From positions 248,001 through 312,000 of the forward strand of contig NZ_CANMJB010000003.1 of assembly GCF_947498175.1 (NCBI RefSeq): 64,000 nucleotides of DNA. The letters are read 5' to 3'. A program made the translations under genes and the position numbers. Shown here one piece after another: positions 37,004 through 45,979 of this stretch (positions within the stretch are counted from its first letter, which is position 1; every line of letters begins with the position of its first letter). This DNA is from an uncultured Algimonas sp. Lineage in GTDB: Bacteria > Pseudomonadota > Alphaproteobacteria > Caulobacterales > Maricaulaceae. A model generated the notes under the pieces. That model was not told the origin of the DNA and ran no database searches. It saw nothing but the letters and a program-made list of their open reading frames with translations.

Positions 37004-39578
37004 GGGCGCCTGCCGAACCGGCGGAGGCGTGCTCCACTCCCGCGTCTTCCGATAGCGATGTCCCCCGCCTGTCCACATAATCCCTCACCTGATCCAGCAG
37101 GCTGTCGCCGATCCCGTTCATGTAATCCTGAACGTGGCTGCCGGCTCTTTGCCCGGCTTCGGCGACCAGCCTGTTTTGCGCGTCGCCGCGAATCTGTTCG
37201 CGTCCGACCTGCATCATGGCGGGGATAGACAGGGGGCTGGCATGGGGCAAAGTGCGAAATACAGTGTCGTGCCGCACATCGTGCAGAAAGCCGCGCAGCC
37301 GCTCGACGTCCAGCAGGTCGCCCTCCGCTTCCTGCCGCGCGATCCGCAGCAGGATATGATCCGGTTCGTATTTCAGCAGCACGTCATAGATCAGGTCGGT
37401 CGAAAACGTCACTTGCTTCATCGTGCGCTGCTGACCCGGCAGGCGCTGCTCGGTCAGTCCGGCTATGGTCGCGATCTTGCGGAAGGACCGTTTGATCATC
37501 GGCGAATTGACGATCCAGTCGTCCAGATCGTCCTCCAGGATATCGGCATCGAGCAATCCATCGAGGCTGTTGACGGGTTCCAGCGATGTGATGGTCAGCG
37601 CGTAGTCGGTGATGGTGAAATTGATCGGCGCCAGACCGCGCTTCTCCATCCGTTTGGTCAGCAGGAAGCCCAGCGCATTGTTGACCTTGCGCCCCTCGAA
37701 GGTGTGGACCAGCAGGATGTGGTCGTTGCGGTCGAAGAAGCTCTCGACCAACAGGCCGCTCTTGCCGGGTAGGTTAGAAAACAGCGATTGCAGCGTCAGC
37801 CATTGCTCCACCTGGTCGGGCAAGCGGTGCCATTGGCCCGGATCGGCCACCACCGCGCGCACCCCTTCCGCCAGATAGCTCGACAGCGGCATCATCCCGC
37901 CCGCATAGGCCGGGATCTTGGGCCGCGCCTTCGGCGCCGGAACGGCTTCCACCGCCATTTCGCGAATGCCTTCATAGCGCAGCGTTTCGCCCGCAAAGGC
38001 AAACGTGTCGCCTCGGTTGAGGTTCATCACGAAGCGTTCCTCGATCTCGCCGACGACGCGGCCGCGCTTGGATTTGGGCGAGGGGATGCGCCGAACCTTC
38101 AGCTTGGCATATTCGACGATGGTGCCGATATTCATGCGGTGGCGGCGCGCTTGCGGCTGGCTGGCGATGGTGTAGCCGCGAGAGGTTTTCTTCAGGCGAC
38201 GGAACCGCTCATAGCTTTTCAGCGCGTAGCCTCCGTCCACGGCAAAGGAAAGGATCGCGTCGAAGTCGGCCTTCTTCAGATCGCGGTACGGCCAGGCCGA
38301 ACGGATTTCCTGGAGCGCCTCACGCTTCTTCAACGGCCCGCCGCAAGCGCGGTTGACCAGATATTGCACCACCACATCCATCGATCCGGCGGAATAGTCC
38401 TCGCCGTCGCGGTGGCCGTCCTTGATGGCCTGGATGGCGACGTCGCATTCGACCACTTCCAGCGGGTTGGTCGGGACCAGAATGGCCTTGGACGCTTCGT
38501 CGATGCGATGATTGCTTCGTCCGATCCGTTGCAACAGGCGCGACACGCCTTTGGGCGCGCCGACCTGGACGATCACATCCACATCGCCCCAGTCGATGCC
38601 CATTTCCAATGCGGAGGTCGACACGACCGCCCGCATCTGGCCGGAGGATATGAGCGCCTCCGTCTTCTGCCGCCGGTCGCGCGCGAGGCTGCCGTGATAG
38701 ACCCCGATGGGCAGGCCGTCCTCGTTGACCTCCCACAGCTGCTGGAACAGCACTTCGGCCTGGGCGCGCGTATTGACGAAGACGATGGAGGTGCGGTGGT
38801 CGCGGATGATCTCGTAAATGTCCCGGACCGCAAAACGCGGGCTGTGGCCACCCAGCGGAAAGCGTCCTTCCGGCTCGATGATCGTGACCAGCGGCGGCGT
38901 GTCGCCCGACACTTCGATCCGGTCCGCCGGCCGCCCCGTCGGGCCGAGCCAGGCGGCGGCCTTGTCGGGCTGGGCGACCGTGGCGGACAGGCCGAAGCGG
39001 ACGTGATCCAGCGCGAGGCTTTTCAGCCGCGCCAGCGCCAGTGCCGTGAAATCGCCGCGCTTACCCGTCGTGAAGCTGTGCATCTCGTCGATCACGACGC
39101 ATCGCAGCGACGCGAAATAGTCGGGCGCATTGTCATAGGACAGCAGCAGCATCAGGCTTTCGGGCGTGGTCAGCAACAGATCCGGCGGTTTGGTCTGCTG
39201 GCGCTTGCGCTGATAGGTCTTGGTGTCGCCTGTTCGAACGCCGATCTCGATGGGCAGGTCCAAGTCGCTCACAGGCCGCATGAGATTGCGTTCGATATCG
39301 TTGGTCAGCGCGCGCAGCGGGCTGATGTAGAGCGTGTGCAGGGCGTGCGGGGCGTCCTTGGGTTTGTCGGCCAGGTCGCACAGAGACGGCAGGAATCCCG
39401 CCAGCGTCTTCCCGCCTCCGGTCGGCGCGATCAGCAGCGTATCGGTTCCGCTTGCAAACCGCTCCACCATGGTCCGCTGATAGTCGCGGATGGTCCAGCC
39501 CTGATCCTCGAACCAAGCGTCGATGCGATCCGGAATCAGGCCCGGGTTTCGGGCGGTCTGTCTGTCGGGGATCGGCAT
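36990..39578 (-). CDS. Lhr-like, ligase-associated DEXH-box DNA helicase
   Basis: A superfamily 2 helicase of about 862 residues from MPIPDRQTARNPGL. Motif I is APTGGGKTLAGFLPSL, motif II VIDEMHSF (DEXH), motif III GLSATVAQ, and motif VI QRIGRSNHR. The C-terminal domains are typical of Lhr-core enzymes. An open frame continues about 100 residues upstream, but that part is compositionally unlike a helicase. It overlaps pdeM by 14 bases, so the pair is translationally coupled. Role: DNA repair. Confidence 0.92.
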   Translation of the reverse strand: MPIPDRQTARNPGLIPDRIDAWFEDQGWTIRDYQRTMVERFASGTDTLLIAPTGGGKTLAGFLPSLCDLADKPKDAPHALHTLYISPLRALTNDIERNLMRPVSDLDLPIEIGVRTGDTKTYQRKRQQTKPPDLLLTTPESLMLLLSYDNAPDYFASLRCVVIDEMHSFTTGKRGDFTALALARLKSLALDHVRFGLSATVAQPDKAAAWLGPTGRPADRIEVSGDTPPLVTIIEPEGRFPLGGHSPRFAVRDIYEIIRDHRTSIVFVNTRAQAEVLFQQLWEVNEDGLPIGVYHGSLARDRRQKTEALISSGQMRAVVSTSALEMGIDWGDVDVIVQVGAPKGVSRLLQRIGRSNHRIDEASKAILVPTNPLEVVECDVAIQAIKDGHRDGEDYSAGSMDVVVQYLVNRACGGPLKKREALQEIRSAWPYRDLKKADFDAILSFAVDGGYALKSYERFRRLKKTSRGYTIASQPQARRHRMNIGTIVEYAKLKVRRIPSPKSKRGRVVGEIEERFVMNLNRGDTFAFAGETLRYEGIREMAVEAVPAPKARPKIPAYAGGMMPLSSYLAEGVRAVVADPGQWHRLPDQVEQWLTLQSLFSNLPGKSGLLVESFFDRNDHILLVHTFEGRKVNNALGFLLTKRMEKRGLAPINFTITDYALTITSLEPVNSLDGLLDADILEDDLDDWIVNSPMIKRSFRKIATIAGLTEQRLPGQQRTMKQVTFSTDLIYDVLLKYEPDHILLRIARQEAEGDLLDVERLRGFLHDVRHDTVFRTLPHASPLSIPAMMQVGREQIRGDAQNRLVAEAGQRAGSHVQDYMNGIGDSLLDQVRDYVDRRGTSLSEDAGVEHASAGSAGARGAA

Positions 39579-39782
39579 CACCCTGTTGATACGTGCCAGA
39601 GGCCGGACTCGCTCCGAATCGCCGGGCTGCAAATGATAAAAGGTTGATATGTGTCTCGCCCGGGTCGTGTGTTTCGGTCTCGGGCATGGACCGGTTTGCG
39701 CGCACCCCTTTCGGCACCATCGGACATCGGGCCATGACGGGGTTGTCGCATCTTGTTCGTGTCGGGCGACACGAGGCGCGCG

Positions 39783-39805
39783 CCCTTCCCCGTGACGGGG
39801 AAGGG
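39783..39805. repeat. GC-rich hairpin repeat
   Basis: CCCTTCCCCG, loop TGA, CGGGGAAGGG: a perfect 10-base stem. It has the form of dispersed intergenic hairpin repeats, but no second copy of this exact sequence was noticed in the window. Confidence 0.5.
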
Positions 39806-40029
39806 AAACAACACGTCTTGGACACAAAGGCGAAAAGCCGCGCGGAGAGTCCAGCCCGACGCCGCCTGGTGTGTGACACATCGCTTGAAGTCCGCGGCTT
39901 CCTTTCGTTCACAGGATTATTTGATAAAGTTACTGACTACCCTCAATCCGGGCAGGGACGCGATTGCGCGGTCCCATGGGGGTCCATCACGGGGTGGCTG
40001 GGCTGGCCGGAATAGTTGGGAGATGGAGT

Positions 40030-40044
40030 CCGGGTCGAGCCCGG
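40030..40044. repeat. CCGGGTCGAGCCCGG hairpin repeat
   Basis: CCGGG, loop TCGAG, CCCGG, followed by GATGAGG. It resembles a widespread alphaproteobacterial intergenic element. It lies 68 bases from the response-regulator stop. Confidence 0.4.
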
Positions 40045-40111
40045 GATGAGGTGGGGGCGCGCGGACAGGACGCTGTTTAGGCTTGCGGGCCCCAAACCTA
40101 TCGGCTGGAGC

Positions 40112-40819
40112 TCATTCGTGCGCCAAGCTGTAGCCGCCCGCTTCCGTCAGCAGGATCGACGCCTGGCCCTTCACCGGTTCGATCTTCTGGCGCAGACGGT
40201 AGACATGGGTTTCCAGCGTATGGGTGGTGACGCCGGAATTGTAGCCCCAGACCTCTTCGAGCAACTCGTCCCGCCCGACCGGCTTGCCGCCGGCGCGGTA
40301 GAGATATTTCAGGATGTTGGTCTCCTTCTCCGTCAGGCGGATGTCGCGCACGGTTTTGCCGTCTTCGGGCTGCGGCGGGGTCAGGCGCTTGGCGGACGGC
40401 TTGAAGGTGTAGGGGCCGATGCGGAAGGTCGCGTCCTCGGATTGCTCGAAGCTGCGCAGATGCGCCCGGATACGTGCGATCAGGACGGAGAGGCGGAACG
40501 GCTTGGTGACATAGTCGTTGGCGCCGCTGTTCAGGCCGAGGATTTCGCTGGCCTCGCCCGTATTGCCCGTCAGCATGATGATCGGCGCGGCGACGCCGTG
40601 CTTGCGCATCACGGCGCACGCGTCGGTTCCTTGCATGTCCGGCAGGTCGATATCGAGCACGATGGCGTCGAAATTGCCGGTCTCAGCGGCTTGTATGCCG
40701 TCGGTCGCATTGGCCACGGAGATGGTCTCGAATTCATCGAAAAAGGCGAATTGGGAGGTCAGCTCCTCGCGCAGCGCGTCGTCGTCGTCGACAATTAGAA
40801 TACGTTTTTTCACAGACAT
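40112..40819 (-). CDS. OmpR-family response regulator (CenR/OtpR-like)
   Basis: A 235-residue regulator: receiver domain with acidic triplet DDDD at 11-14 and phospho-acceptor Asp56 (VLDIDLPDMQG), then a winged-helix output domain (RLTEKETNILKYLYRAGG, EVWGYNSGVTTHTLETH, YRLRQKIEP). The output signature resembles the CenR/OtpR regulators of envelope homeostasis in alphaproteobacteria. I recall this from family resemblance and cannot check it. No cognate kinase is adjacent. The divergent L,D-transpeptidase gene fits an envelope role. Confidence 0.85.
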   Translation of the reverse strand: MSVKKRILIVDDDDALREELTSQFAFFDEFETISVANATDGIQAAETGNFDAIVLDIDLPDMQGTDACAVMRKHGVAAPIIMLTGNTGEASEILGLNSGANDYVTKPFRLSVLIARIRAHLRSFEQSEDATFRIGPYTFKPSAKRLTPPQPEDGKTVRDIRLTEKETNILKYLYRAGGKPVGRDELLEEVWGYNSGVTTHTLETHVYRLRQKIEPVKGQASILLTEAGGYSLAHE

Positions 40820-40898
40820 GGCGGCGTCTCTAGACCAGAGCCCGCCGATGCGCCAATCATGGAATAGTGAGCGAGAGTAAAACGCAGGTGACGTTGTT

Positions 40899-41408
40899 GT
40901 GAACCGGTCGGTCCAGTTCGATACTCAAGCGGGTCTGGCGACCTTGGACGACTGGACGGCCCCGTTCGGTTTCGGACGCGAAGGCACCGTCCCGGCGGCC
41001 GAAGGCCATGAAGGCGACGCCAAAACCCCGCTTGGCCCCTACCATTTGCGGTTCGGCTTCTACCGGGCCGATCGCCTGCCCGAACCGAGCACCGCCCTGA
41101 CGATGCATGCGATCCGCACGGACGATGGGTGGTGCGATGCTCCGGACGATGCAGCCTACAACCGCTTCGTCGCCCTGCCTTACCCGGCCAGCCATGAGCG
41201 CCTCTGGCGCGCGGACGGCGCCTACGATGTCGTGCTGGTCCTGAGCCACAACGATGACCCGCCGATCCCCGGACGCGGCTCCGCCATCTTCGTCCACTGC
41301 CGCCAGCCCGACCACCGCCCCACATTGGGCTGCCTGGCGCTGGCCGCGCCGGACATGGCGGCCCTGTTGCCGCGGCTGCGGGCCGGGATGGGCGTGGCGG
41401 TCATCTAG
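40899..41408 (+). CDS. L,D-transpeptidase (YkuD domain) family protein
   Basis: 169 residues from the GTG at 40899. The active-site region IFVHCRQPDHRPTLGCLAL has the His and the SxGC-like Cys of YkuD enzymes (here TLGC). DAKTPLGPYHL is the conserved early motif. These enzymes make 3-3 cross-links in peptidoglycan or attach proteins to it. No signal peptide is visible, which is common in this subgroup. Its stop codon shares the bases CTAG with the stop of the convergent lipoprotein gene. Confidence 0.85.
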   Translation: MNRSVQFDTQAGLATLDDWTAPFGFGREGTVPAAEGHEGDAKTPLGPYHLRFGFYRADRLPEPSTALTMHAIRTDDGWCDAPDDAAYNRFVALPYPASHERLWRADGAYDVVLVLSHNDDPPIPGRGSAIFVHCRQPDHRPTLGCLALAAPDMAALLPRLRAGMGVAVI

Positions 41409-42685
41409 TCGGGTGGATATTGCGTTTCCGCCAGAACCGTCCGCCCCTCTCCATAAACCGTTATGTACAACGGCCCGTGTGGCAGGATCAGATCGACGGT
41501 TTCGTTTGGCCTGACGAGCACGCGGTCGACCAGGTTTCCGGGCTCACCGCGCGCCGCCGCTTCGATCACGACCCAATCGTCGCGCGACGATTGGGGAATG
41601 AAGCTGTCGCTGGCGACCCGGCGCGTATCGTCGCCGTCCAGCCAGCGCTGCCGACCATCATCAAAGGTCTCCGGCCGGGAATGGACGAGCAGGTCGAAAC
41701 CGCTCTGCGCGGCGGGCACGCTGTAGCGCCAACCCGGCGCATCCTCTGGATCGGCGCATCCGGTCTGCGCGATCGTGAACGGATCCAGCCCATAGTCTTC
41801 GTTCAGCCGCTGCGCCATCCAGACATTGCCTCTTAAATCCGGTGTCTCGCGGGCATGGCTGTGGCCGACATGGATCAGAACCTTCGCGGTGGGGTCCTGC
41901 AGCACGCGCTCCCACAAATTGCGGGCTTGTTCAGTCTCGCGCAATGCGATCCGGTCTGCCGATCTCGTCCCCTCGGGAGCCTGCGCCTCGCTCTCATAGG
42001 CGACCGGAACCCAACCTTGCGACAGTGCATCCGCGACCGTTCGGGCAAAGACAGGATCGCGCGTGTAATATCCATCTTCGGGCCTGAGGTGACCGCGCGC
42101 CGTGACGGCCGCCTGCCATGCCTCGTGCTCGATAGGCTTTTCATCCTCCAACCGGCTGAAGGTCTCCGCAGCGTAGTGGGTGTACCCGGTATCGCGCAGC
42201 CCCGGTAGCAAACGGCGGATGAAAGCGCGGTGCTGCGGCACGGCATGGTCTTCGTTGACGATGAGGATGCGGTGGTCGCGGGCAGCTTCCAGCACGGCCT
42301 CCACCGCGCCGTCCCGCAACGTCTCGACATGCGCATCGGCGCAAGTTTTCGGTGTCCGAGCGGATGCCGGATCGATGTCCGCCAGGCTTCGCCCCATGAA
42401 GGGATAGTGCTGCGGGAACAGTCCGTATTCATCCGTTTCGGTCTGCATGAGTCGGGCCGCGCGCGCGAAATCGTCCTGAAACATCGCATCGGACACAGTG
42501 TCCGCCAAACCGGCTTCGTTCGGCCCGTCCGTCGTGTCCACTGCATCAGCGGCTCGTTCCGACGAGTCCACGCTGACATTGGCCATGCTGACATTGGGCA
42601 GGGTCTTTTCGCGATCCTCATCGCTTCCGGGATCGCTGCAGGCCGCGACGATGAAAGACGCCAATGTGAGGGCGAAAACTCGCAT
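41405..42685 (-). CDS. Predicted lipoprotein with an EreA/ChaN-like core
   Basis: About 426 residues. The start MRVFALTLASFIVAACS has GGAG six bases upstream and gives a lipobox ending at Cys. An acidic linker follows. The core has ILIVNEDHAVPQHRAFIRRL, ETFSRLEDEKPIEHEAW and VLIHVGHSHARETP. These spaced E-x-H and H-x-H motifs recall the erythromycin-esterase/ChaN/TIKI group of hydrolases and haem-binding proteins. The resemblance is from motifs only; substrate and activity are unknown. The tail is beta-rich (VVIEAAARGEPGNLVDRVLV). Confidence 0.7.
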   Translation of the reverse strand: MRVFALTLASFIVAACSDPGSDEDREKTLPNVSMANVSVDSSERAADAVDTTDGPNEAGLADTVSDAMFQDDFARAARLMQTETDEYGLFPQHYPFMGRSLADIDPASARTPKTCADAHVETLRDGAVEAVLEAARDHRILIVNEDHAVPQHRAFIRRLLPGLRDTGYTHYAAETFSRLEDEKPIEHEAWQAAVTARGHLRPEDGYYTRDPVFARTVADALSQGWVPVAYESEAQAPEGTRSADRIALRETEQARNLWERVLQDPTAKVLIHVGHSHARETPDLRGNVWMAQRLNEDYGLDPFTIAQTGCADPEDAPGWRYSVPAAQSGFDLLVHSRPETFDDGRQRWLDGDDTRRVASDSFIPQSSRDDWVVIEAAARGEPGNLVDRVLVRPNETVDLILPHGPLYITVYGEGRTVLAETQYPPD

Positions 42686-42859
42686 GGCCAGCTCCGCAAA
42701 GCCGCAGCGTAACTTCCCGGATCCTTCGTCAAATCCTGCCGGAACGCTTTGCCCCCCGGGCGCTTCGGAGGGGTTCAGCGCCCGCAATGCCCGAAGCGCA
42801 CCACTGCTCTTGCCAATATGATCGCTCGCCTCTATATCCCCCTTTCGACATCGCCGGTT

Positions 42860-42910
42860 CTGGCAGTTGCCAGCCAGGCGGCCCTCCGGGAACGGCGGGC
42901 CGTTTTTTTA
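42860..42910 (+). ncRNA. rimP leader with attenuator hairpin
   Basis: A palindrome CTGGCA-GT-TGCCAG (42860-42873) is followed by a terminator: CGGCCC (42879-42884), inner CCG/CGG closing a GGAA tetraloop, GGGCCG (42897-42902), then seven T residues. It lies just before the rimP coding start. A putative rimP leader with a 3' Rho-independent terminator is known in alphaproteobacteria and thought to attenuate the rimP-nusA-infB operon. The upstream palindrome could form part of the switch. Confidence 0.75.
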
Positions 42911-42931
42911 TTGGACCGAAGGGCTTTTGCG

Positions 42932-43480
42932 CTGAAAACCAAGACGCATATCGACGACCGCATTCTGGAACTCGCCGATCCGATCGCCGAGGATCTGGGC
43001 CTGCGCATCGTGCGCGTGCGCGTCATGGCGGGCAAGCGCCGCACCGTGCAGATCATGGCCGAACGCAAGAGCGACGGCCTGATGGGCATCGAGAATTGCG
43101 AGGCCCTGTCCCGCGAATTGTCGGCCACGATGGAAGTGGAAGATCCGCTGGACGATGCCTATGTCCTGGAAGTGTCGAGCCCCGGCATCGACCGGCCGCT
43201 GACGGCGTTCGAGGACTTCACGGCCTATGAAGGCTATCTCGCCCGGCTGGAACTCGACCGCATGGTCGAAGGGCGCAAACGGTTCCGCGGCGTTCTGGCA
43301 GGCGTGGAGAACGGTCATGTGGACATCAATCTGGACGGCGACGACGAGAATACGGCGTCCGTCCCGTTCGACTGGATCGCCGAAGCCAAACTGCTGATCA
43401 CCGATGAACTGGTCGCCGAAGGCCAGAAGAAAAAAGAGGCGGCCAAAGCGGCGGCCAACAAGAACGAAGAAGAGGAATAG
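42932..43480 (+). CDS. rimP: Ribosome maturation factor RimP
   Basis: Needed for 30S subunit assembly. The product is 182 residues if it starts at CTG 42932: GAAGGG lies eight bases upstream, and the N-terminus MKTKTHIDDRILELADPIAE aligns with Caulobacter RimP as I remember it. The only nearby conventional start, TTG 42911, directly follows the terminator T-run and adds seven residues. ATGs further up would lie before the terminator. Core motifs: VSSPGIDRPLT and GRKRFRGVL. A Lys/Ala/Glu tail ends five bases before nusA. Confidence 0.88.
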   Translation: MKTKTHIDDRILELADPIAEDLGLRIVRVRVMAGKRRTVQIMAERKSDGLMGIENCEALSRELSATMEVEDPLDDAYVLEVSSPGIDRPLTAFEDFTAYEGYLARLELDRMVEGRKRFRGVLAGVENGHVDINLDGDDENTASVPFDWIAEAKLLITDELVAEGQKKKEAAKAAANKNEEEE

Positions 43481-43484
43481 AGCC

Positions 43485-45230
43485 ATGGGCATCGCCGGCG
43501 TTTCCGCAAACAAACTGGAATGGCTTCAGATCGCGAAGGCGGTCGCCGAGGAGAAGTCGATCGACAAGCAGATCGTGCTGCGCGCGATCGAGGAGGCGTT
43601 CGAACGCGCCGCCAAGATGCGCTACGGCGCGGAGCTGGATATCCGTGCGCACCTGCATCCGGAAACGGGCGAAATGTCCTTGCGCCGCGTCATGACGGTC
43701 GTGCCCGACGAAGAGGTCATGGAGCCGCAGGCGCAAGTGGGGCTCAGCGCGGCGAAACTGGACGACGACACGGCCGAACTCGGCACGGAAATCTCCACGG
43801 CGCTGCCCATGATCGAGCCGTCGCGCGTGCAGACGCACCTCGCCAAACAGGTCATCACGCAGAAGACCCGCGAAGCCGAGCGCGCCCGCCAGTATGAGGA
43901 ATTCAAGGACCGTGTCGGAGAGATCATCAACGGCATCGTCAAGCGCGTCGAATATGGCCACATCATCGTGGACCTCGGCCGCGCCGAAGCCGTCATCCGC
44001 CGCGACCAGGCCCTGCCGCGCGAAAACGTCAAGCCGGGCGACCGCATCCGCGCCTACATCATGGATGTGCGCGAAGAGCCGCGCGGCAGCCAGATCTTCC
44101 TGTCCCGCGCGCACCCGCAATTCATGGCGCAACTGTTCGCCCAGGAAGTGCCGGAAGTCTATGAAGGCACGATCCAGATCGTCGCCGTGGCTCGCGATCC
44201 CGGATCGCGCGCCAAGATCGCCGTCTATTCCAACGACAGCTCGATCGATCCCGTCGGCGCCTGCGTCGGCATGCGCGGGTCGCGCGTGCAAGCCGTGGTC
44301 AACGAGCTGCAAGGCGAACGCATCGACATCATCCCCTATACCGAGGATCTCGGCACCTTCATCGTCAACGGCCTGCAGCCGGCGGAAGTCGCCAAGGTCG
44401 TCATCCACGAAGAAGACGAGCGCATCGAAGTCGTCGTGCCCGAAGAGCAGCTGTCGCTCGCCATCGGCCGTCGCGGCCAGAATGTCCGCCTCGCCAGCCA
44501 GCTGTCCGGTTGGGCGCTGGACATCCTGACCGAAGAGCAGGAGAGCGAACGCCGCCAGCAGGAGTTCCGCGAACGCTCCGAGCTGTTCATGACTGGCCTG
44601 GACGTGGACGAAATGGTCGCCCAGCTGCTCGTTTCCGAAGGGTTCGAGACGATGGAAGAGGTCGGCTATGTCGAACTGGACGAGCTGTCCTCCATCGAAG
44701 GGTTCGACGACGAGACGGCACAGGAGCTGCAGACCCGCGCGCGCGAATATCTGGAGAAGATCGCCGAGGAACAGAACGCCAGACGCACCGAGCTCGGCGT
44801 CGAGGACGGCGTGCTGGAAATCGACGGGCTGACCCTGCCCATGGCCGTGATCTTCGGCGAGAACGAGATTTTCACGGTCGAGGACGTGGCTGGGCTCGTT
44901 CCGGACGATCTGACCGGCTACACCGAGTTCAAGGACGGCGAGCGCGTCCGCGAGCCGGGTCTGTTCGACGGCATGAAATATTCCGCCGAGGAGGCGACCG
45001 ACCTGATCATGCGCGCGCGCGTCCATGCCGGCTGGATCAGCGAGGAAGACCTCTATGCCGACGCCGAGGAAGAGAGCGAAGGCGAGACGGTCGACCCGGA
45101 TGCCTATGTCGCCCCGGAACGCCCCATCGACGCGGCCGAGGCGCTGTTCAGCAGCGAGGGCGCCAATGCGGACACGGCCGGCGCGCAAACGGATGCGGCC
45201 GACGCAGAACCAGAAGGACAAGGCGCATAA
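43485..45230 (+). CDS. nusA: Transcription termination/antitermination factor NusA
   Basis: 581 residues from MGIAGVSANKLEWLQIAKAV; AGAGGA lies eight bases before the ATG. Order: N-terminal RNA-polymerase-binding domain, S1 domain (VKRVEYGHIIVDLG), two KH domains (VGACVGMRGSRVQAV, LAIGRRGQNVRLASQLSGW), then acidic helix-hairpin-helix repeats. The long acidic C-terminus is usual in alphaproteobacteria. It follows rimP directly. Confidence 0.97.
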   Translation: MGIAGVSANKLEWLQIAKAVAEEKSIDKQIVLRAIEEAFERAAKMRYGAELDIRAHLHPETGEMSLRRVMTVVPDEEVMEPQAQVGLSAAKLDDDTAELGTEISTALPMIEPSRVQTHLAKQVITQKTREAERARQYEEFKDRVGEIINGIVKRVEYGHIIVDLGRAEAVIRRDQALPRENVKPGDRIRAYIMDVREEPRGSQIFLSRAHPQFMAQLFAQEVPEVYEGTIQIVAVARDPGSRAKIAVYSNDSSIDPVGACVGMRGSRVQAVVNELQGERIDIIPYTEDLGTFIVNGLQPAEVAKVVIHEEDERIEVVVPEEQLSLAIGRRGQNVRLASQLSGWALDILTEEQESERRQQEFRERSELFMTGLDVDEMVAQLLVSEGFETMEEVGYVELDELSSIEGFDDETAQELQTRAREYLEKIAEEQNARRTELGVEDGVLEIDGLTLPMAVIFGENEIFTVEDVAGLVPDDLTGYTEFKDGERVREPGLFDGMKYSAEEATDLIMRARVHAGWISEEDLYADAEEESEGETVDPDAYVAPERPIDAAEALFSSEGANADTAGAQTDAADAEPEGQGA

Positions 45231-45250
45231 TGCGCCTTTGACCTGACCGG

Positions 45251-45979
45251 TTGAGCGCCGAGTCCGACATCGTTGAAGAGCCCGCCCCGGCGGACAGGCG
45301 CGGCCACAAGCCGAGCGAGCGTCGCTGCGTCGCCAGTGGCGCCGTGCGCGATCCGTCGGCGATGGTGCGCTATGTTCTGTCGCCGGACGGCGACGTCGTC
45401 GCGGACGTGTATGGCAAGCTGCCCGGGCGCGGGGCCTGGGTCACGGCCGCGGAAGAGCCCGTGCGCACCGCTGTGCAAAAGGGCGGTTTCAACCGCGGCT
45501 TCAAGGCCAAGGTCCGTGCAGACGCCGACGCGCTGGTCGCGCAGACCCGCACGCAATTGCGCCGGCGCCTGCTGGGGCAGCTGACCATGGCCCGCAAGGC
45601 CGGGCGGCTGGTCTTCGGCGAAGCGGGCGTGCGCGAACCGGCCGCACGCGGCGATGTCGCCCTGCGCATCGAAGCGTCCGACGGGGCCGCCGACGGGCGC
45701 GGCAAGCTGCGCACGCTGAGCCTGGCCACGGCGCGCGAGCTGAGCGAACAGGGCCTGCGCCGACCCGACCCGCCGGTCGTGGGCTGTTTCACCGCCGAAG
45801 AGATCGGCGCGGCGCTGGGACGCGATCCGGTCGTCCATGCCGCCTTGCTGGCGGGTCCGATGGTGGCGGACATCATGGCCGGCGCGCGCCGTCTGGCGGG
45901 TTTCGAGCCGCTGGTGCCGCCGGACTGGTCCGATGCACGTCACGAGATCCGTCTGGAACCGCCGCCCGGTGAAAGTTGA
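45251..45979 (+). CDS. YlxR-family RNA-binding protein with an L7Ae-like C-terminal part
   Basis: 242 residues from the TTG at 45251, 20 bases after nusA. The N-terminus has the YlxR motif (SERRCVASGAVRD, LPGRGAWVTA). The middle (LLGQLTMARKAGRLVFGE) matches the ribosomal L7Ae-like proteins usually encoded next to ylxR, so two neighbours common in other bacteria appear joined here. That fusion is frequent in alphaproteobacteria. It likely binds RNA in the nusA-infB context. Its stop lies in the first unit of a tandem repeat. Confidence 0.85.
   Translation: MSAESDIVEEPAPADRRGHKPSERRCVASGAVRDPSAMVRYVLSPDGDVVADVYGKLPGRGAWVTAAEEPVRTAVQKGGFNRGFKAKVRADADALVAQTRTQLRRRLLGQLTMARKAGRLVFGEAGVREPAARGDVALRIEASDGAADGRGKLRTLSLATARELSEQGLRRPDPPVVGCFTAEEIGAALGRDPVVHAALLAGPMVADIMAGARRLAGFEPLVPPDWSDARHEIRLEPPPGES

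Larger units (their letters stand above)
39579..40111. other. 533-base intergenic stretch with hairpin repeats, no gene recognised
   Basis: No protein-like frame was found between the helicase and the response-regulator gene. The stretch contains three short inverted repeats: CGTGTCG/CGACACG at 39758-39773, CCCTTCCCCG/CGGGGAAGGG at 39783-39805, and CCGGG/CCCGG at 40030-40044. The last two resemble short GC-rich hairpin repeats scattered between genes in many alphaproteobacteria. An AT-rich patch near 39910-39945 may hold the helicase-side promoter region. Confidence 0.6.

Noticed and set aside
37788-39647. A 619-codon frame opposite the Lhr helicase
   Set aside because: Arg/His-rich antisense shadow; the helicase motifs on the minus strand are complete.
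39582-39881. A 101-residue N-terminal extension of the Lhr helicase
   Set aside because: The extra residues are Arg/Pro/Cys-rich and cross a hairpin repeat. The ATG at 39578 fits the family.
39593-40015. A possible 140-residue protein in the gap beside the helicase
   Set aside because: It runs through two hairpin repeats and has no ribosome site or family look.
43398-45221. A 607-codon frame opposite nusA
   Set aside because: Antisense shadow of a certain gene.
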